DNA of 61,887 bases from Prochlorococcus sp. AG-347-J14 (GCA_003281505.1 QCBU01000010.1:1-61887), one strand, 5' to 3'; numbered from the stretch's first letter, positions 33,321 through 43,118 are shown. Numbers and translations: made by a program. The notes: generated by a model not told the origin, from the letters alone.

Positions 33321-34433
33321 TTAAATGACATCCATTACTCTTGTTGTTCTATCCATGAGACAGGTAAGTAATGCCATTCTTACAAATACTGCTCCTCTTG
33401 ACTGAGCAAAATACCAATTTTTTGAGGTCTGATCAAGTGATGTTGACAATTCAGGACCACGAGCAAGTGGATGCAATATTATGGAATCTTTTTTAAATGG
33501 CAACTCACTGTGCAATTTAAATGCACTTCCATGTACCTCATAATTTTCTCCCACCCATGCAATTGCATTTATATAGGTAACGTCCAAAGAAGGCAATACT
33601 TTTTGCATATCCGTCTCCAGCTCAATCTTTAGACCAGATTCAATAAGTTGTTCCAGCTGACCTTCATCAAATAGATCATTTTGATCGATGGATTTGTCAT
33701 CGTAAATAACAATAATTTTTTTTATGAAATATGAAAACTTGCAGAATAATTTGAGAAGAGATCTGACTGTTCTCATGCGTGATGGAACTCCGATAATACC
33801 AATAGTTATTTTTTCACTATCATCAATTGATTTGTTAACCAGATGCGGTCTCCATTTAAAAATTGTATAAAGATCAGACATCGCCTGAGTGGGATGTTCA
33901 TCGATTCCATTACCAGCATTGATTATTGGAATTCTCAATGATTTTGTCATTTCAAAAATCGCCTCATTATCAGTTTCTCTGAGGACAATGCAGTCACCGT
34001 AATTATTAAACATATGAGCAATATCCAGGTGGGTTTCTCCCTTGGCAATTCCAGTGGAACTTTTATCGGTGATATTTATTGAATCGCCACCCAGCCTGTG
34101 CCATGCGCTGTCAAACGATAATCTTGTTCTGGTGCTTGGTTCATAAAAGGCATTTATGAGTATCTTTCCCTTGAGGGGACTGTTATGGGAAATATATCTG
34201 TTTGGATTACTTTCAAATTTTGCCGCCAGCCTGAAAAGTTGTAGAAGACAATCTTTACTAAAGGGGTCTATGGAAATTACATGCCTGTCCAATAGCTCAT
34301 ATAAAAATTCCGCTCTTTCCTTTATTTCAGATAATAAGTTCTGAGGATGAGTGGAGCCGTAAATATCGGGTCCGATTCTTGAAAAAGAAAATGATTTTTC
34401 CTTATGAAAGGTTTTTACTTTATATGTTCCCAA
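33321..34433 (-). CDS. aspartate-carbamoyltransferase-like protein with altered substrate site
   Basis: 370 residues, about 50 longer than PyrB. Carbamoyl-phosphate-binding elements are kept: STRTR (100-104), a K131-G-E-T loop equivalent to Lys84, R152, and HPTQ (180-183) with RTVRSL following. The parts that grip aspartate in PyrB are not: the R-x-Q segment is replaced by YINAIAW (287-293), and the HPLPR loop reads HPLARGPEL (321-329). It should still use carbamoyl phosphate but with another acceptor. First gene of a four-gene minus-strand block. By eye its base composition is less AT-rich than the flanks. Confidence 0.85.
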   Translation of the reverse strand: MGTYKVKTFHKEKSFSFSRIGPDIYGSTHPQNLLSEIKERAEFLYELLDRHVISIDPFSKDCLLQLFRLAAKFESNPNRYISHNSPLKGKILINAFYEPSTRTRLSFDSAWHRLGGDSINITDKSSTGIAKGETHLDIAHMFNNYGDCIVLRETDNEAIFEMTKSLRIPIINAGNGIDEHPTQAMSDLYTIFKWRPHLVNKSIDDSEKITIGIIGVPSRMRTVRSLLKLFCKFSYFIKKIIVIYDDKSIDQNDLFDEGQLEQLIESGLKIELETDMQKVLPSLDVTYINAIAWVGENYEVHGSAFKLHSELPFKKDSIILHPLARGPELSTSLDQTSKNWYFAQSRGAVFVRMALLTCLMDRTTRVMDVI

Positions 34434-34641
34434 AATATCAAAGTTCCAAAATTTGTGGCGATAACTACATTTTTATAAACAAAAATCAATAAAGACAAGT
34501 AATTTAAAAGAAAAATCTCAGAAAATATCTAATTAATATCAGTTTCTGTATAGAACTAATACATGAAATATATATTCAGTTCAGAATTTAACAGCAATAC
34601 TGGTTGCCTTACACTTTGAAATAGAAGTTTAACGGGTGCTT

Positions 34642-34695
34642 ATGTCATGCCCTAGAATTGGCTTAATAGCAGCATGGCAAAGAGATTTAAAATGA
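34642..34695 (+). CDS. possible 17-residue upstream peptide
   Basis: ATG at 34642 opening MSCPRIGLIAAWQRDLK and ending in a TGA that overlaps the ATG at 34692 (ATGA). If translated it would couple the downstream ferredoxin gene. Very short; support is the overlap alone. Confidence 0.25.
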   Translation: MSCPRIGLIAAWQRDLK

Positions 34696-35042
34696 CAAAA
34701 TGGGTAAAAAAACACCTTCTGCTATGCGCAACACCCACAAAACAGAAATGCTTTAAAGGCAATGAAGGTCAAAAAACATGGGAATGTCTGAAAAAGACTT
34801 TAAAAAAATTTGAGAATGATCCCTCTACAAAAAACGTTCATATATTAAGATCAAAAGCTGACTGTTTAAGGGTATGTAAGAACGGCCCAATTCTTTTAAT
34901 TTGGCCTGATGGTATTTGGTATGAGAAAGTTTCTCCAGAAAAAATTTCTGAAATTTTCACCTCACATATTATTAACGGTAAGCCAATAGAAAAATGGATT
35001 TTTAAAAAAACACCATTTTTAAATAGTCCTAAATACTCATAA
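34692..35042 (+). CDS. thioredoxin-like [2Fe-2S] ferredoxin
   Basis: 116 residues from the ATG at 34692 (MTKWVKKHLLLC), chosen over the ATG at 34674 because it lies in an ATGA overlap and matches the usual family start. The cysteine pattern C-A-T-P-T-K-Q-K-C and D-C-L-R-V-C-K-N-G-P is that of thioredoxin-like 2Fe-2S ferredoxins. Probably an electron carrier. It converges on the alpha/beta hydrolase gene (14-base overlap of ends). Confidence 0.8.
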   Translation: MTKWVKKHLLLCATPTKQKCFKGNEGQKTWECLKKTLKKFENDPSTKNVHILRSKADCLRVCKNGPILLIWPDGIWYEKVSPEKISEIFTSHIINGKPIEKWIFKKTPFLNSPKYS

Positions 35043-36117
35043 ACCAGTTCTTTACTACTTCGTCTGACCAGCAGCCATTAATCGAATGAAAACCATTATG
35101 ACCTCCTTTTTCAGTTATAAAAATAGTGAATTTATCAATAGATTCTTTTCTTAAATTCAAAGTATCCTTATATGGAACCCAGGGATCATCCTTGGCATGA
35201 ATAAAAAGCATTGGAGGTAATTTTTTTATTGAGTTTTGGATTCTAAATATTGGAGAAGCTTTAATATAATAATCCTCTAAAGAATTAAATCCCCAACTAG
35301 GAGCTGTAAATTTCTGATCAAATTCTCTTATACTTTTTAAATTTCTAATTTTTATTCTTAATTTCTCGTTATCAAGGAGTTTGCCTTCATCATTAAATCC
35401 CTCCCATAACTGATTTTTTAAGCGGTGAAGTAACCATTTTTGGTAGATAGAATTTCTAGGTTTTTCAATACAGAGACTGCATGAAGATAAATCTAAAGGG
35501 GTACTCACGCAGGCAAGGCCATCTAAAAGTTTTTCTCCATTGCTTTCATCATAGTCTAGGCAGGCATTTAAAAGAATTGTTCCGCCTAAAGATAATCCAA
35601 CTCCGTAAATTGGAAGATTATTATTCCTTTTTATAAGATCTTTGAACTCTAAATTAATCAATTTTTTAAAATAATCAATTGCTGAAATAACATCACTGGA
35701 GCATCTAGCACAATAATTTCCTTTAGCTAAATATCTCGCTGATCCAGATCCTCTTAGATTTAATTTAAGAACTCCAAAACCATTATTTGCTAATTTCCTA
35801 GATATTCTTCTTAAACCAAACCGTTTAGTTGAGCCCCCTAAACCATGTGTAACGATTACAAAACCCCTAAGTGAGTTTAAGTTTTCAGGTAATTCTAAAA
35901 AACCTAAAAGATAATCACATTCAAATTTTTTAGAAAGAATTTTATTAATCGGAAAGAATATTTTTTTATTTTTTTTTGATTTACCAAAATCAATAACAAA
36001 AGTATCTCTCAAAGTTTGTAAGTCGCCACCTATCCAAGGTAAGACTTCTCGAAATGGCTTATTTTTTACGTAATCTGAAAAACTAAAAGATATACTATTA
36101 CTTCTCCCCAACTCCAA
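35029..36117 (-). CDS. YheT-like alpha/beta hydrolase
   Basis: About 362 residues. The VLPWIGGDLQTLRDTF opening, HGLGGSTKR oxyanion segment, nucleophile elbow GVGLSLGGTI, and later KDDPWVP and GGHNGF (catalytic His) are those of the YheT/EMB8 alpha/beta hydrolase group. Substrate unknown. A TTG at 36117 is the only upstream start and it overlaps the end of pntB by 20 bases, suggesting coupling. Confidence 0.8.
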   Translation of the reverse strand: MELGRSNSISFSFSDYVKNKPFREVLPWIGGDLQTLRDTFVIDFGKSKKNKKIFFPINKILSKKFECDYLLGFLELPENLNSLRGFVIVTHGLGGSTKRFGLRRISRKLANNGFGVLKLNLRGSGSARYLAKGNYCARCSSDVISAIDYFKKLINLEFKDLIKRNNNLPIYGVGLSLGGTILLNACLDYDESNGEKLLDGLACVSTPLDLSSCSLCIEKPRNSIYQKWLLHRLKNQLWEGFNDEGKLLDNEKLRIKIRNLKSIREFDQKFTAPSWGFNSLEDYYIKASPIFRIQNSIKKLPPMLFIHAKDDPWVPYKDTLNLRKESIDKFTIFITEKGGHNGFHSINGCWSDEVVKNWFMSI

Positions 36118-37537
36118 GATCCTTTAATTCTCCAATCAAATCATTCAGTACCTTTTTTGCATCACCAAAGACCATTGAGGTATTTGGCAGATCAAATAAA
36201 TCATTTTTTATTCCGGAGTAACCTGCACTCATACCACGTTTAATTACAAATACCGTTCTTGCTTCCTGCACATCAAGAACTGGCATGCCATATAAAGGTG
36301 AAGAGCTATCATTTTTAGCTTGAGGATTAACCACATCATTTGCTCCTAAAACTAAAACAACATCCGTTGCTGGAAAATCAGGATTTACAACGTCCATCTC
36401 TTTAAGTTGTTCGTAAGGAACATCTGCTTCTGCTAAAAGTACATTCATATGTCCAGGCATCCTCCCTGCTACAGGATGGATTGCGTAAATAACTTCAATA
36501 CCATTTTGCTCTAGTTTTTTTGTCACTTCCCTTAAAGTATGTTGAGCTTGAGCTACTGCCAGACCATAACCAGGAACAATAATTACCTTGTTGGCTGCCT
36601 CTAAAGTCAATGCGCATTCTTCAACACTGCAAGAAGTTATATTTGTATATTCTCCTGAACCAGAAGAGGCTGTACTTTGGGCCGATAAAGATCCTCCAAA
36701 AAGAACTGAGACCAAAGATCTATTCATACCCTTGCACATTACTTGAGTAAGTATTAGACCTGCCGCTCCAACCATTGCGCCTGCTACTATCAAAAGCTGA
36801 CTATCTACAACGAATCCTGCTGCTGCTGCTGCAATCCCTGAATAGCTATTTAATAAAGATATAACGACTGGCATATCAGCTCCACCAATTGGCAAAGTAA
36901 CTCCAATACCTAATAAAGAAGAAACTATAACTAAAAGCCAGATAGAACTCGTATTACCGTTTATCAAATCAAAAAAGGCTATCAAGGAAGCAACTGCAAA
37001 AACAATATTTACAAAATGTCTAACTTTGCTCTGAGTCCATCCTGGAGTTGACAACCAACCCTGTAACTTTGCCATCGCCACAATTGAACCTGTGAAAGTT
37101 ATGGCACCAACAAATATAGAAACAGATATTGAAACTTCGTTAATCAGTGACTTAAAAAAATCAAGATTTTCTACACTATTAGAAATAGGGAAAATAGCTA
37201 CTCCTAAGGCCACCAAAAGTGATGACATTCCTCCACAACCATTGAACAATGCCACTGTTTCAGGCATGGAGGTCATAGGTACTTTTTTTGCAAGAATTGA
37301 TCCGAATAAACTACCTATGATTGATCCAATTATTATCCAAATCCAAGACTGAATAGCAATTCCAGAAGTGCCTAAATAATAAGAAAGTAATCCTACTACT
37401 GATAGCGACATTGCAAATGCAGCTAATCTATTAGCATCCCTTGCTGATTTTACTTTTGACAATCCTTTTATTCCCAAAGCCAGTAAAAGTACTGCTAGAA
37501 GGTCAATAACGAATTTAATGATTACAGGTAGATTCAT
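36098..37537 (-). CDS. pntB: NAD(P) transhydrogenase subunit beta
   Basis: 479 residues: about nine membrane helices, then the NADP-binding domain III with VPGYGLAVAQAQH, GMPVLDV and GYSGIKNDLF. With the two alpha-chain genes it forms the proton-pumping transhydrogenase that makes NADPH from NADH across the membrane. Order pntA1-pntA2-pntB with 8-12 base gaps is the standard cyanobacterial operon. Confidence 0.96.
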   Translation of the reverse strand: MNLPVIIKFVIDLLAVLLLALGIKGLSKVKSARDANRLAAFAMSLSVVGLLSYYLGTSGIAIQSWIWIIIGSIIGSLFGSILAKKVPMTSMPETVALFNGCGGMSSLLVALGVAIFPISNSVENLDFFKSLINEVSISVSIFVGAITFTGSIVAMAKLQGWLSTPGWTQSKVRHFVNIVFAVASLIAFFDLINGNTSSIWLLVIVSSLLGIGVTLPIGGADMPVVISLLNSYSGIAAAAAGFVVDSQLLIVAGAMVGAAGLILTQVMCKGMNRSLVSVLFGGSLSAQSTASSGSGEYTNITSCSVEECALTLEAANKVIIVPGYGLAVAQAQHTLREVTKKLEQNGIEVIYAIHPVAGRMPGHMNVLLAEADVPYEQLKEMDVVNPDFPATDVVLVLGANDVVNPQAKNDSSSPLYGMPVLDVQEARTVFVIKRGMSAGYSGIKNDLFDLPNTSMVFGDAKKVLNDLIGELKDLGVGEK

Positions 37538-37545
37538 TTTAAAAA

Positions 37546-37839
37546 TTACTTCTTATTTGATGGTTTACGACTAAACATCGCGAGCATTCGATCAGTTACA
37601 AAGAAACCGCCTACAACGTTGAAAAGAGCAAATCCAAGAGAAACTGAACCAATGATTAAAAGTGGTACGTTACCTTCTGCTTTTACAATTAAAGTCAAGG
37701 CTGCAAGCATTGTTATTCCCGAAATTGCATTTGCTCCACTCATTAGAGGTGTGTGAAGAGTAGGAGGAACTTTTCCAATTAACTCGAGGCCTAATAAACT
37801 ACCAAGTAAAAGAACCCAAAGAAGACTTATAAAAGACAT
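37546..37839 (-). CDS. pntA2: NAD(P) transhydrogenase subunit alpha, membrane part
   Basis: 97 residues with three to four membrane helices (FISLLWVLLLGSLLGLELI and later). It corresponds to the membrane part at the C-terminus of E. coli PntA, encoded as a separate gene as usual in cyanobacteria. Lies between the soluble pntA part and pntB, 8 and 12 bases from them. Confidence 0.95.
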   Translation of the reverse strand: MSFISLLWVLLLGSLLGLELIGKVPPTLHTPLMSGANAISGITMLAALTLIVKAEGNVPLLIIGSVSLGFALFNVVGGFFVTDRMLAMFSRKPSNKK

Positions 37840-37851
37840 AATTTTAAAACC

Positions 37852-38982
37852 TCAATTTTCAAAAACTTTATTTTGAAGAACAACTCCTTCATCGCTTAAT
37901 AAACATCCAGAAATGAGTTCATCCTCTTTATCTAATTTAATTAGACCATCTTTTATAAATGGTGTAATCAAAGATGTTAAGTTCTTAGCATAAAGTGAAC
38001 TTGCATCATAAGGAACTGAAGAGGGTAATTCCCCCGCTCCTATAAGTTTTACCCCATCTTTGATAATAGTTTCATTTGATTTTGTTCCTTCGCAGTTCCC
38101 TCCCTGAGAAACTGCTAAATCAATAACTACTGCCCCAGGCCTCATTTTTTTAATCATGGGTGAGTCTATTAAAACAGGGGCCTTTTTACCTAGAACTTGC
38201 GCAGTACATATAGCAACATCAGCTTCAGATAAATATTTTGTTAAAGTTGCCTTCTGTTTTGAGAGGAATTCGGGTGTTACAGATTTTGCATAACCTCCTG
38301 CCTCTCCTGGCTTTTCCTCAACTTCAGGAAGTTCTATAAATCTTGCTCCGAGGGACTCTACTTGTTCTTTAACAGCAGGTCTAATATCAGATACAAATAC
38401 TATTGCACCAAGTCTTTTTGCTGTCGCAACTGCCTGTAATCCTGCAACGCCTCCACCAAGAACCACTACTTTGGCAGGTTGTACTGTCCCAGCTGCAGTC
38501 ATAAGCATTGGGAAATATCTATCTAACTCACTTGCAGCCAAAAGAACTGCTTTATATCCAGCAATATTGGCCTGTGAAGAAAGAACATCAGAAGATTGAG
38601 CTCTACTAATCCTCGGAAGCAACTCTAGTGATAAAGCTGAAATCTTATTACTATTTATAATCCTTAGTAGTTCCTTATTACCATATGGGTTAAGAAGACC
38701 GAGAAGAATAGCGCCTTTCTTTAACTTAGTTAAATTATCCCCTGATGGAGTTTGAACACAAAATATTATGTCCGCTTCACCCCAAATTTTTTGATCTAAG
38801 TTGTTTATTATTGTTCCGCCCGATTCTTCATATGATAAGTCACTAAATCCTGATAATTTCCCTGCTGAACTTTCAATATAAACATCACATCCAAGAGTTT
38901 TTAATTTCTTTACCGCTTCTGGTGTAGCTGAAACTCTCCTTTCACCAGAGCTTGTTTCGGAAGGAATAAGTATCTTTGTCAA
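37852..38982 (-). CDS. pntA1: NAD(P) transhydrogenase subunit alpha, NAD-binding part
   Basis: 376 residues. Starts MTKILIPSETSSGERRVSATP and contains the nucleotide-binding GGGVAGLQAVATAKRLGA with VSDIRPAVKEQ. It is domain I of transhydrogenase without the membrane segments, which are the next gene. First gene of the pntA1-pntA2-pntB operon. Confidence 0.95.
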   Translation of the reverse strand: MTKILIPSETSSGERRVSATPEAVKKLKTLGCDVYIESSAGKLSGFSDLSYEESGGTIINNLDQKIWGEADIIFCVQTPSGDNLTKLKKGAILLGLLNPYGNKELLRIINSNKISALSLELLPRISRAQSSDVLSSQANIAGYKAVLLAASELDRYFPMLMTAAGTVQPAKVVVLGGGVAGLQAVATAKRLGAIVFVSDIRPAVKEQVESLGARFIELPEVEEKPGEAGGYAKSVTPEFLSKQKATLTKYLSEADVAICTAQVLGKKAPVLIDSPMIKKMRPGAVVIDLAVSQGGNCEGTKSNETIIKDGVKLIGAGELPSSVPYDASSLYAKNLTSLITPFIKDGLIKLDKEDELISGCLLSDEGVVLQNKVFEN

Positions 38983-39109
38983 TTTATTTATTTTTTTAAC
39001 ATACTAAATATAAATTGAAGAAAGTCAAAAGTCTTGGATTTTTGTTAAAAATATATTTTCTTTTCTATAAAAAATAGCTATCCAGAATATATAAGTACTA
39101 AATAATCCA

Positions 39110-39688
39110 ATGAGTATAAAAGCAATCGAATGTCCTGATGGAGTCTGCCACAGTCATCATGGTGGTCATGCTGTTCCAAGGCAAGCTATGCAGAAAAATC
39201 TAGAAAAGCATGGTAAAGACTGGTGCGAGAAATTAGCAGAGAGAATTTATGAAATGTCAGTTGATACTTATTCACAGACAGTCATGCCCAGTCTCCACTC
39301 GGCAGGTTGGCAAAGAAGACATTTAGATTGGGAATTTAAGCTGGCAGAAAATGATTCCGAACCAGATGAAGCTCTTGTTGAAGGAATTATTAATGCCACA
39401 GAAAGCTTTCTAAGGAGTAGTGAGGTTCATCGATTATTTATTCAAGAATTAGTTCAGGGCACATTCGAGGAAGCAAATGATAAAAAAATAATTTCTAAAG
39501 CAATAAAATCTATCATTGAAGAAGAAATCGTTAGTTCACTAAGAGAAAAGAAAGAAACTCTTTTAAAGAAGATATCCGCAAAATTAATATCAGAAGAAAA
39601 AGTTAGCGAGGAACTTGCAATAAATTCAGCTAAAGAGGGTTTTGAGGAGGTTGAAAGGCTACTTGCAAATCACAGCGAGGCAGTCTAA
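39110..39688 (+). CDS. hypothetical protein with Cys/His-rich start
   Basis: 192 residues. The first 20 hold C-P-D-G-V-C-H-S-H-H-G-G-H, a cluster that could bind a metal; the rest is helical, with a conserved-looking AGWQRRHLDWEFKLAEND stretch and a long charged C-terminus. No membrane helix or signal peptide. I do not recognise a named family. Divergent from the pnt operon, so it may share its control region. Confidence 0.75.
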   Translation: MSIKAIECPDGVCHSHHGGHAVPRQAMQKNLEKHGKDWCEKLAERIYEMSVDTYSQTVMPSLHSAGWQRRHLDWEFKLAENDSEPDEALVEGIINATESFLRSSEVHRLFIQELVQGTFEEANDKKIISKAIKSIIEEEIVSSLREKKETLLKKISAKLISEEKVSEELAINSAKEGFEEVERLLANHSEAV

Positions 39689-39842
39689 CTCTATTTCTTT
39701 ATATTTTTTTTATAATTCAACCAAAAATTGGCTCAAATATAAATTAAAGATTAAATTATTGTTTGGAAGTACAAAGTTGTAACTTATTAGACAATACATA
39801 GGTTCTCTGATGTGTTTATCTATATACAACTAAAATCTTTCA

Positions 39843-40067
39843 ATGGACAATTTCATTAGAAAAAGGATCGACATAGCGACCTGTTGGGCAACCAATAGAA
39901 TTTCTGCAATGGACACTTTAGAAAGGTATGAAGACAGTTATGCAATCGCAGAAGAATTTAGAGAGTGGATATTACATATAGGAGAAAAGAACGAAAATTT
40001 AAAAGATTCTGTTTTAAACTTTCCAAAGGAATTAAAAAAGTTATTAGACCAAAAAGTCAACGATTGA
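39843..40067 (+). CDS. hypothetical small helical protein
   Basis: 74 residues, acidic, wholly helical and soluble (MDNFIRKRIDIATCWATNR at the start, VLNFPKELKKLL near the end). ATG start; codon use normal. No family recognised. It lies 80 bases before the thioredoxin reductase gene. Confidence 0.6.
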   Translation: MDNFIRKRIDIATCWATNRISAMDTLERYEDSYAIAEEFREWILHIGEKNENLKDSVLNFPKELKKLLDQKVND

Positions 40068-40146
40068 GTAATAAATCTATCGAGTGAAATCCGCCCTACA
40101 TTATTTAGGTTGGTTTATTATGATAAAAAGTGAAATTAGCAAATAA

Positions 40147-41523
40147 ATGGTAAATAAAGAGAAGACTTCAAACGTAGAAAATGTTGTAATTATAGGTTCG
40201 GGACCTGCAGGTTACACCGCTGCAATATATGCCGCACGAGCAAATCTTCAACCATTACTTGTAACAGGATTTAATTCTGGCGGAATTCCTGGTGGACAAT
40301 TAATGACAACAACATTTGTTGAAAATTATCCAGGTTTCCCAGATGGAGTACTGGGTCCTGAATTGATGGATCTAATGAAGGCTCAAGCGGAAAGATGGGG
40401 CACTAATTTATACGAAAGTGATGTAGTCTCAATTAACACCGATTCACGTCCCTTTGAATTGAAAACTTTAGAAGGAACTATAAAATCTAACTCAATTATT
40501 ATTGCAACTGGAGCAAGTGCAAATAGATTGGGCGTAATTGATGAAGATAAATTCTGGAGTAAAGGAATAAGTGCTTGTGCAATTTGTGATGGAGCCACCC
40601 CACAATTTAGAGATGAAGAATTAGCTGTTATTGGAGGAGGCGACTCTGCATGCGAAGAAGCAGCATATCTCACAAAGTATGGAAGCAAAGTGCATTTGAT
40701 TGTTCGATCAGAAAAATTGAGGGCTAGCGCAGCAATGGTTGATAGAGTAAAAGCTAATCCAAAGATAGAAATTCATTGGAACACAAAAGTTGATAAAGCG
40801 GATGGGACTGAATGGCTTGAAAAAATAGAAACTATTCACTCTCAAGAAGGTAAAGGGGAAATCAATATAAAAGGTCTTTTTTACGCGATAGGGCACACGC
40901 CTAATACGAAATTCTTGGGCAACAAAATTGATTTAGATAATAAAGGCTATATTGCTTGCAAATCAGGCAGGCCCGAAACATCTATTGAAGGCATCTTCGC
41001 TGCAGGAGATGTTGTTGATTCTGAGTGGAGACAAGGAGTTACCGCTGCAGGAACTGGATGCATGGCAGCATTAGCTACTGAAAGATGGCTAGCCGAGAAA
41101 AACCTAGCAAAAACTATAGTCAGAGAAACACCAGAACCAGAAAAAAAGCTTAATTCATCAGATTTTTATGAAGAAGAAGTTAATGAAGATACTTTCGATT
41201 CAAATTCTGAATGGCAAAAAGGCAGTTATGCATTAAGGAAACTTTATCACGAGAGTAAAAAACCAATCTTAGTAATTTTTAGTTCCCCTAGCTGCGGTCC
41301 ATGTCATGTTTTGAAACCTCAGTTAAAAAGGGTAATTAAAGAACTAGATGGTGCAGTTCTTGGCGTTGAAATAGATATTGATAAAGATCAAGATATTGCA
41401 AAACAAGCTGGTATTAATGGCACACCAACAGTTCAACTTTTTAAAGAAAAATTATTAAAAAAACAATGGCAAGGTGTTAAACAAAGAAGTGAGTTTAAAG
41501 AAGCGATAAAAAATATTATCTAA
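40147..41523 (+). CDS. trxB: NADPH-thioredoxin reductase with C-terminal thioredoxin domain (NTRC)
   Basis: 458 residues. FAD motif GSGPAGYTAAIYAA near residue 17, reductase redox pair CAICDG near residue 143, NADPH-binding GGGDSACEEA, then FAAGDV; a linker (about 320-350) leads to a thioredoxin domain with SPSCGPCHVLKP, CGPC at about 381. The single-chain NTRC reduces 2-Cys peroxiredoxin and links NADPH to redox control of metabolism. All redox cysteines are intact. Confidence 0.95.
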   Translation: MVNKEKTSNVENVVIIGSGPAGYTAAIYAARANLQPLLVTGFNSGGIPGGQLMTTTFVENYPGFPDGVLGPELMDLMKAQAERWGTNLYESDVVSINTDSRPFELKTLEGTIKSNSIIIATGASANRLGVIDEDKFWSKGISACAICDGATPQFRDEELAVIGGGDSACEEAAYLTKYGSKVHLIVRSEKLRASAAMVDRVKANPKIEIHWNTKVDKADGTEWLEKIETIHSQEGKGEINIKGLFYAIGHTPNTKFLGNKIDLDNKGYIACKSGRPETSIEGIFAAGDVVDSEWRQGVTAAGTGCMAALATERWLAEKNLAKTIVRETPEPEKKLNSSDFYEEEVNEDTFDSNSEWQKGSYALRKLYHESKKPILVIFSSPSCGPCHVLKPQLKRVIKELDGAVLGVEIDIDKDQDIAKQAGINGTPTVQLFKEKLLKKQWQGVKQRSEFKEAIKNII

Positions 41524-41532
41524 AGTAACTTT

Positions 41533-41799
41533 TTATTTATTATTTCTCTTGGGATTATTTTTATTAGTAGTAGGTCTAGCACCACCTGCATTTCTTTCTC
41601 TATAAGTTATCCTCCCTCTAGAAAGATCATAAGGACTTATCTCAACTAACACTTTGTCTCCAGCTAATAATTTAATTCTAAATTTAGTCAATTTACCTGC
41701 AGCTCTACATAAACATTGATGTCCTTCAGGTTGTTCTAAGGTAACCAAATAAAATCCATTCCCCTGCTCTTTTTCTATTACACCTGAAGTTTCAATCAT
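41533..41799 (-). CDS. infA: translation initiation factor IF-1
   Basis: 88 residues. S1/OB fold with MIETSGVIEKEQGNGFYLVTL and the RGRITYR block. It is longer than enteric IF-1 (72) because of an Asn/Lys-rich tail after YRERNAGG. Stands apart from ribosomal-protein genes here and converges on the NTRC gene nine bases away. Confidence 0.92.
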   Translation of the reverse strand: MIETSGVIEKEQGNGFYLVTLEQPEGHQCLCRAAGKLTKFRIKLLAGDKVLVEISPYDLSRGRITYRERNAGGARPTTNKNNPKRNNK

Positions 41800-41890
41800 T
41801 AATTAATCTTTTGCTAAGTACATATTATCAGAAAAAGATTGGCCAAAATTGATTAAAAAAAATTGCATACGTAAAAATATGGAATTCAAT

Positions 41891-42103
41891 TCAAATTGAA
41901 AATTTAATTTCATTAATTATTTGAAGTTGACCATAATAAAAATTTGCTTTCGCAATCTTTTCAGAATCTTCTAATTGATCAAAAAAAACAAACCCAAGAC
42001 TTTCCCATAATGAAGATCCGCAAACATTATTCAATTCATTTTTTGCTTCTTTTGCAAAATTATCTAGTTTTCGTTCAAGATTTTTAGACTTAGAAACAGA
42101 CAT
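41891..42103 (-). CDS. hypothetical protein
   Basis: 70 residues, helical, with a basic N-terminus and VCGSSLWESLGFVFF in the middle; soluble, single cysteine. No family recognised. It lies on the same strand between ycf39 and infA, 50 bases from ycf39. Confidence 0.6.
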   Translation of the reverse strand: MSVSKSKNLERKLDNFAKEAKNELNNVCGSSLWESLGFVFFDQLEDSEKIAKANFYYGQLQIINEIKFSI

Positions 42104-42155
42104 AATAAATAATATAGATAGTACAAATATACTATATAAGTCTACAATTGCAACA

Positions 42156-43118
42156 TTAAAATGGTAATCTCTTTTTTTCCTCGATATTTAGATCTGCTTC
42201 CATTTCTCTTAATCTTTTAAGTATTTGTTGGTAGTACTCCTTTATATAACTCTCTAGTGAGGTCATATCGTCTTTTTTAAGTTCCAGTATTTCGTAAGTT
42301 TTGCTCATGTCAGCATCTAATGATTCACCACTACCAGTTACTTCGGCAAAAGCCAATCTTTCAGCAACATTTAAAGAATCTTGGAAAAAGGAGACTACTT
42401 TCTGAGTGACGCTAATTAGAAAAGGTGAAACTCTAAAAATTTTAGCTTTCTTTTCGCTAAATTTTTCACATAAGGATATGACCTCGTTTGAATCCCATGC
42501 TTTAGGACCAACCAATGGCAATGATGTTCTATGAGTTTTTGGATTATTAACTGCTGCGACAATAACTTTTGCCATGTCTTGAGTATTCATGTATGCAATT
42601 TTAGTTGGAGTTCCACTCATCCATACTGCTTGACTATCTAAAATTGGGATAGCGAATTGACCTATAACTCCTTGCATAAAAGCTGCACATTTGAAAATGG
42701 TATATTCTAGATCAGATTTCTCAAGAAGTTTTTCAGTACAATATTTAATATCCATTAATGGAACATTTCTAAATTTTTCTGTTAAAAGAATTGAAAGGAA
42801 AATTACTCTTTTTACATTTAAAGATTCACAGGCATTAAATAAGTTGAGTTTTCCATCCCAATCTATTTCATAAATACTTTTAGGATCATCTGGTTTACTT
42901 GTAGCTGCATCAATAACAACTTCAATATCTTGCAATGCATATTCAATATCAGAAGAATTTAATAAATTACCTTTTGTTAGTTCACATCCCCACTCTTGTA
43001 GAAAGGAAGCTTTTCTTGGGTTTCTGACAAAGCATCTTACTTCATGTCCATCTTCTATAGCTTGCTTTGCTATTTGTCTACCAAGTGTCCCTGTTGCTCC
43101 TACTAAAAGAATCTTCAT
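42156..43118 (-). CDS. ycf39: Ycf39, photosystem II assembly factor
   Basis: 320 residues of the NmrA-like atypical short-chain dehydrogenase group: MKILLVGATGTLGRQIAKQA is the NAD(P)-binding G-x-x-G-x-x-G, followed by the Ycf39-like DLEYTIFKCAAFMQGVIGQF. Ycf39 works with HliD-type proteins to deliver chlorophyll to newly made D1. Position next to petM and ahead of the psbDC region fits. The C-terminal KKRLPF tail is highly charged. Confidence 0.92.
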   Translation of the reverse strand: MKILLVGATGTLGRQIAKQAIEDGHEVRCFVRNPRKASFLQEWGCELTKGNLLNSSDIEYALQDIEVVIDAATSKPDDPKSIYEIDWDGKLNLFNACESLNVKRVIFLSILLTEKFRNVPLMDIKYCTEKLLEKSDLEYTIFKCAAFMQGVIGQFAIPILDSQAVWMSGTPTKIAYMNTQDMAKVIVAAVNNPKTHRTSLPLVGPKAWDSNEVISLCEKFSEKKAKIFRVSPFLISVTQKVVSFFQDSLNVAERLAFAEVTGSGESLDADMSKTYEILELKKDDMTSLESYIKEYYQQILKRLREMEADLNIEEKKRLPF

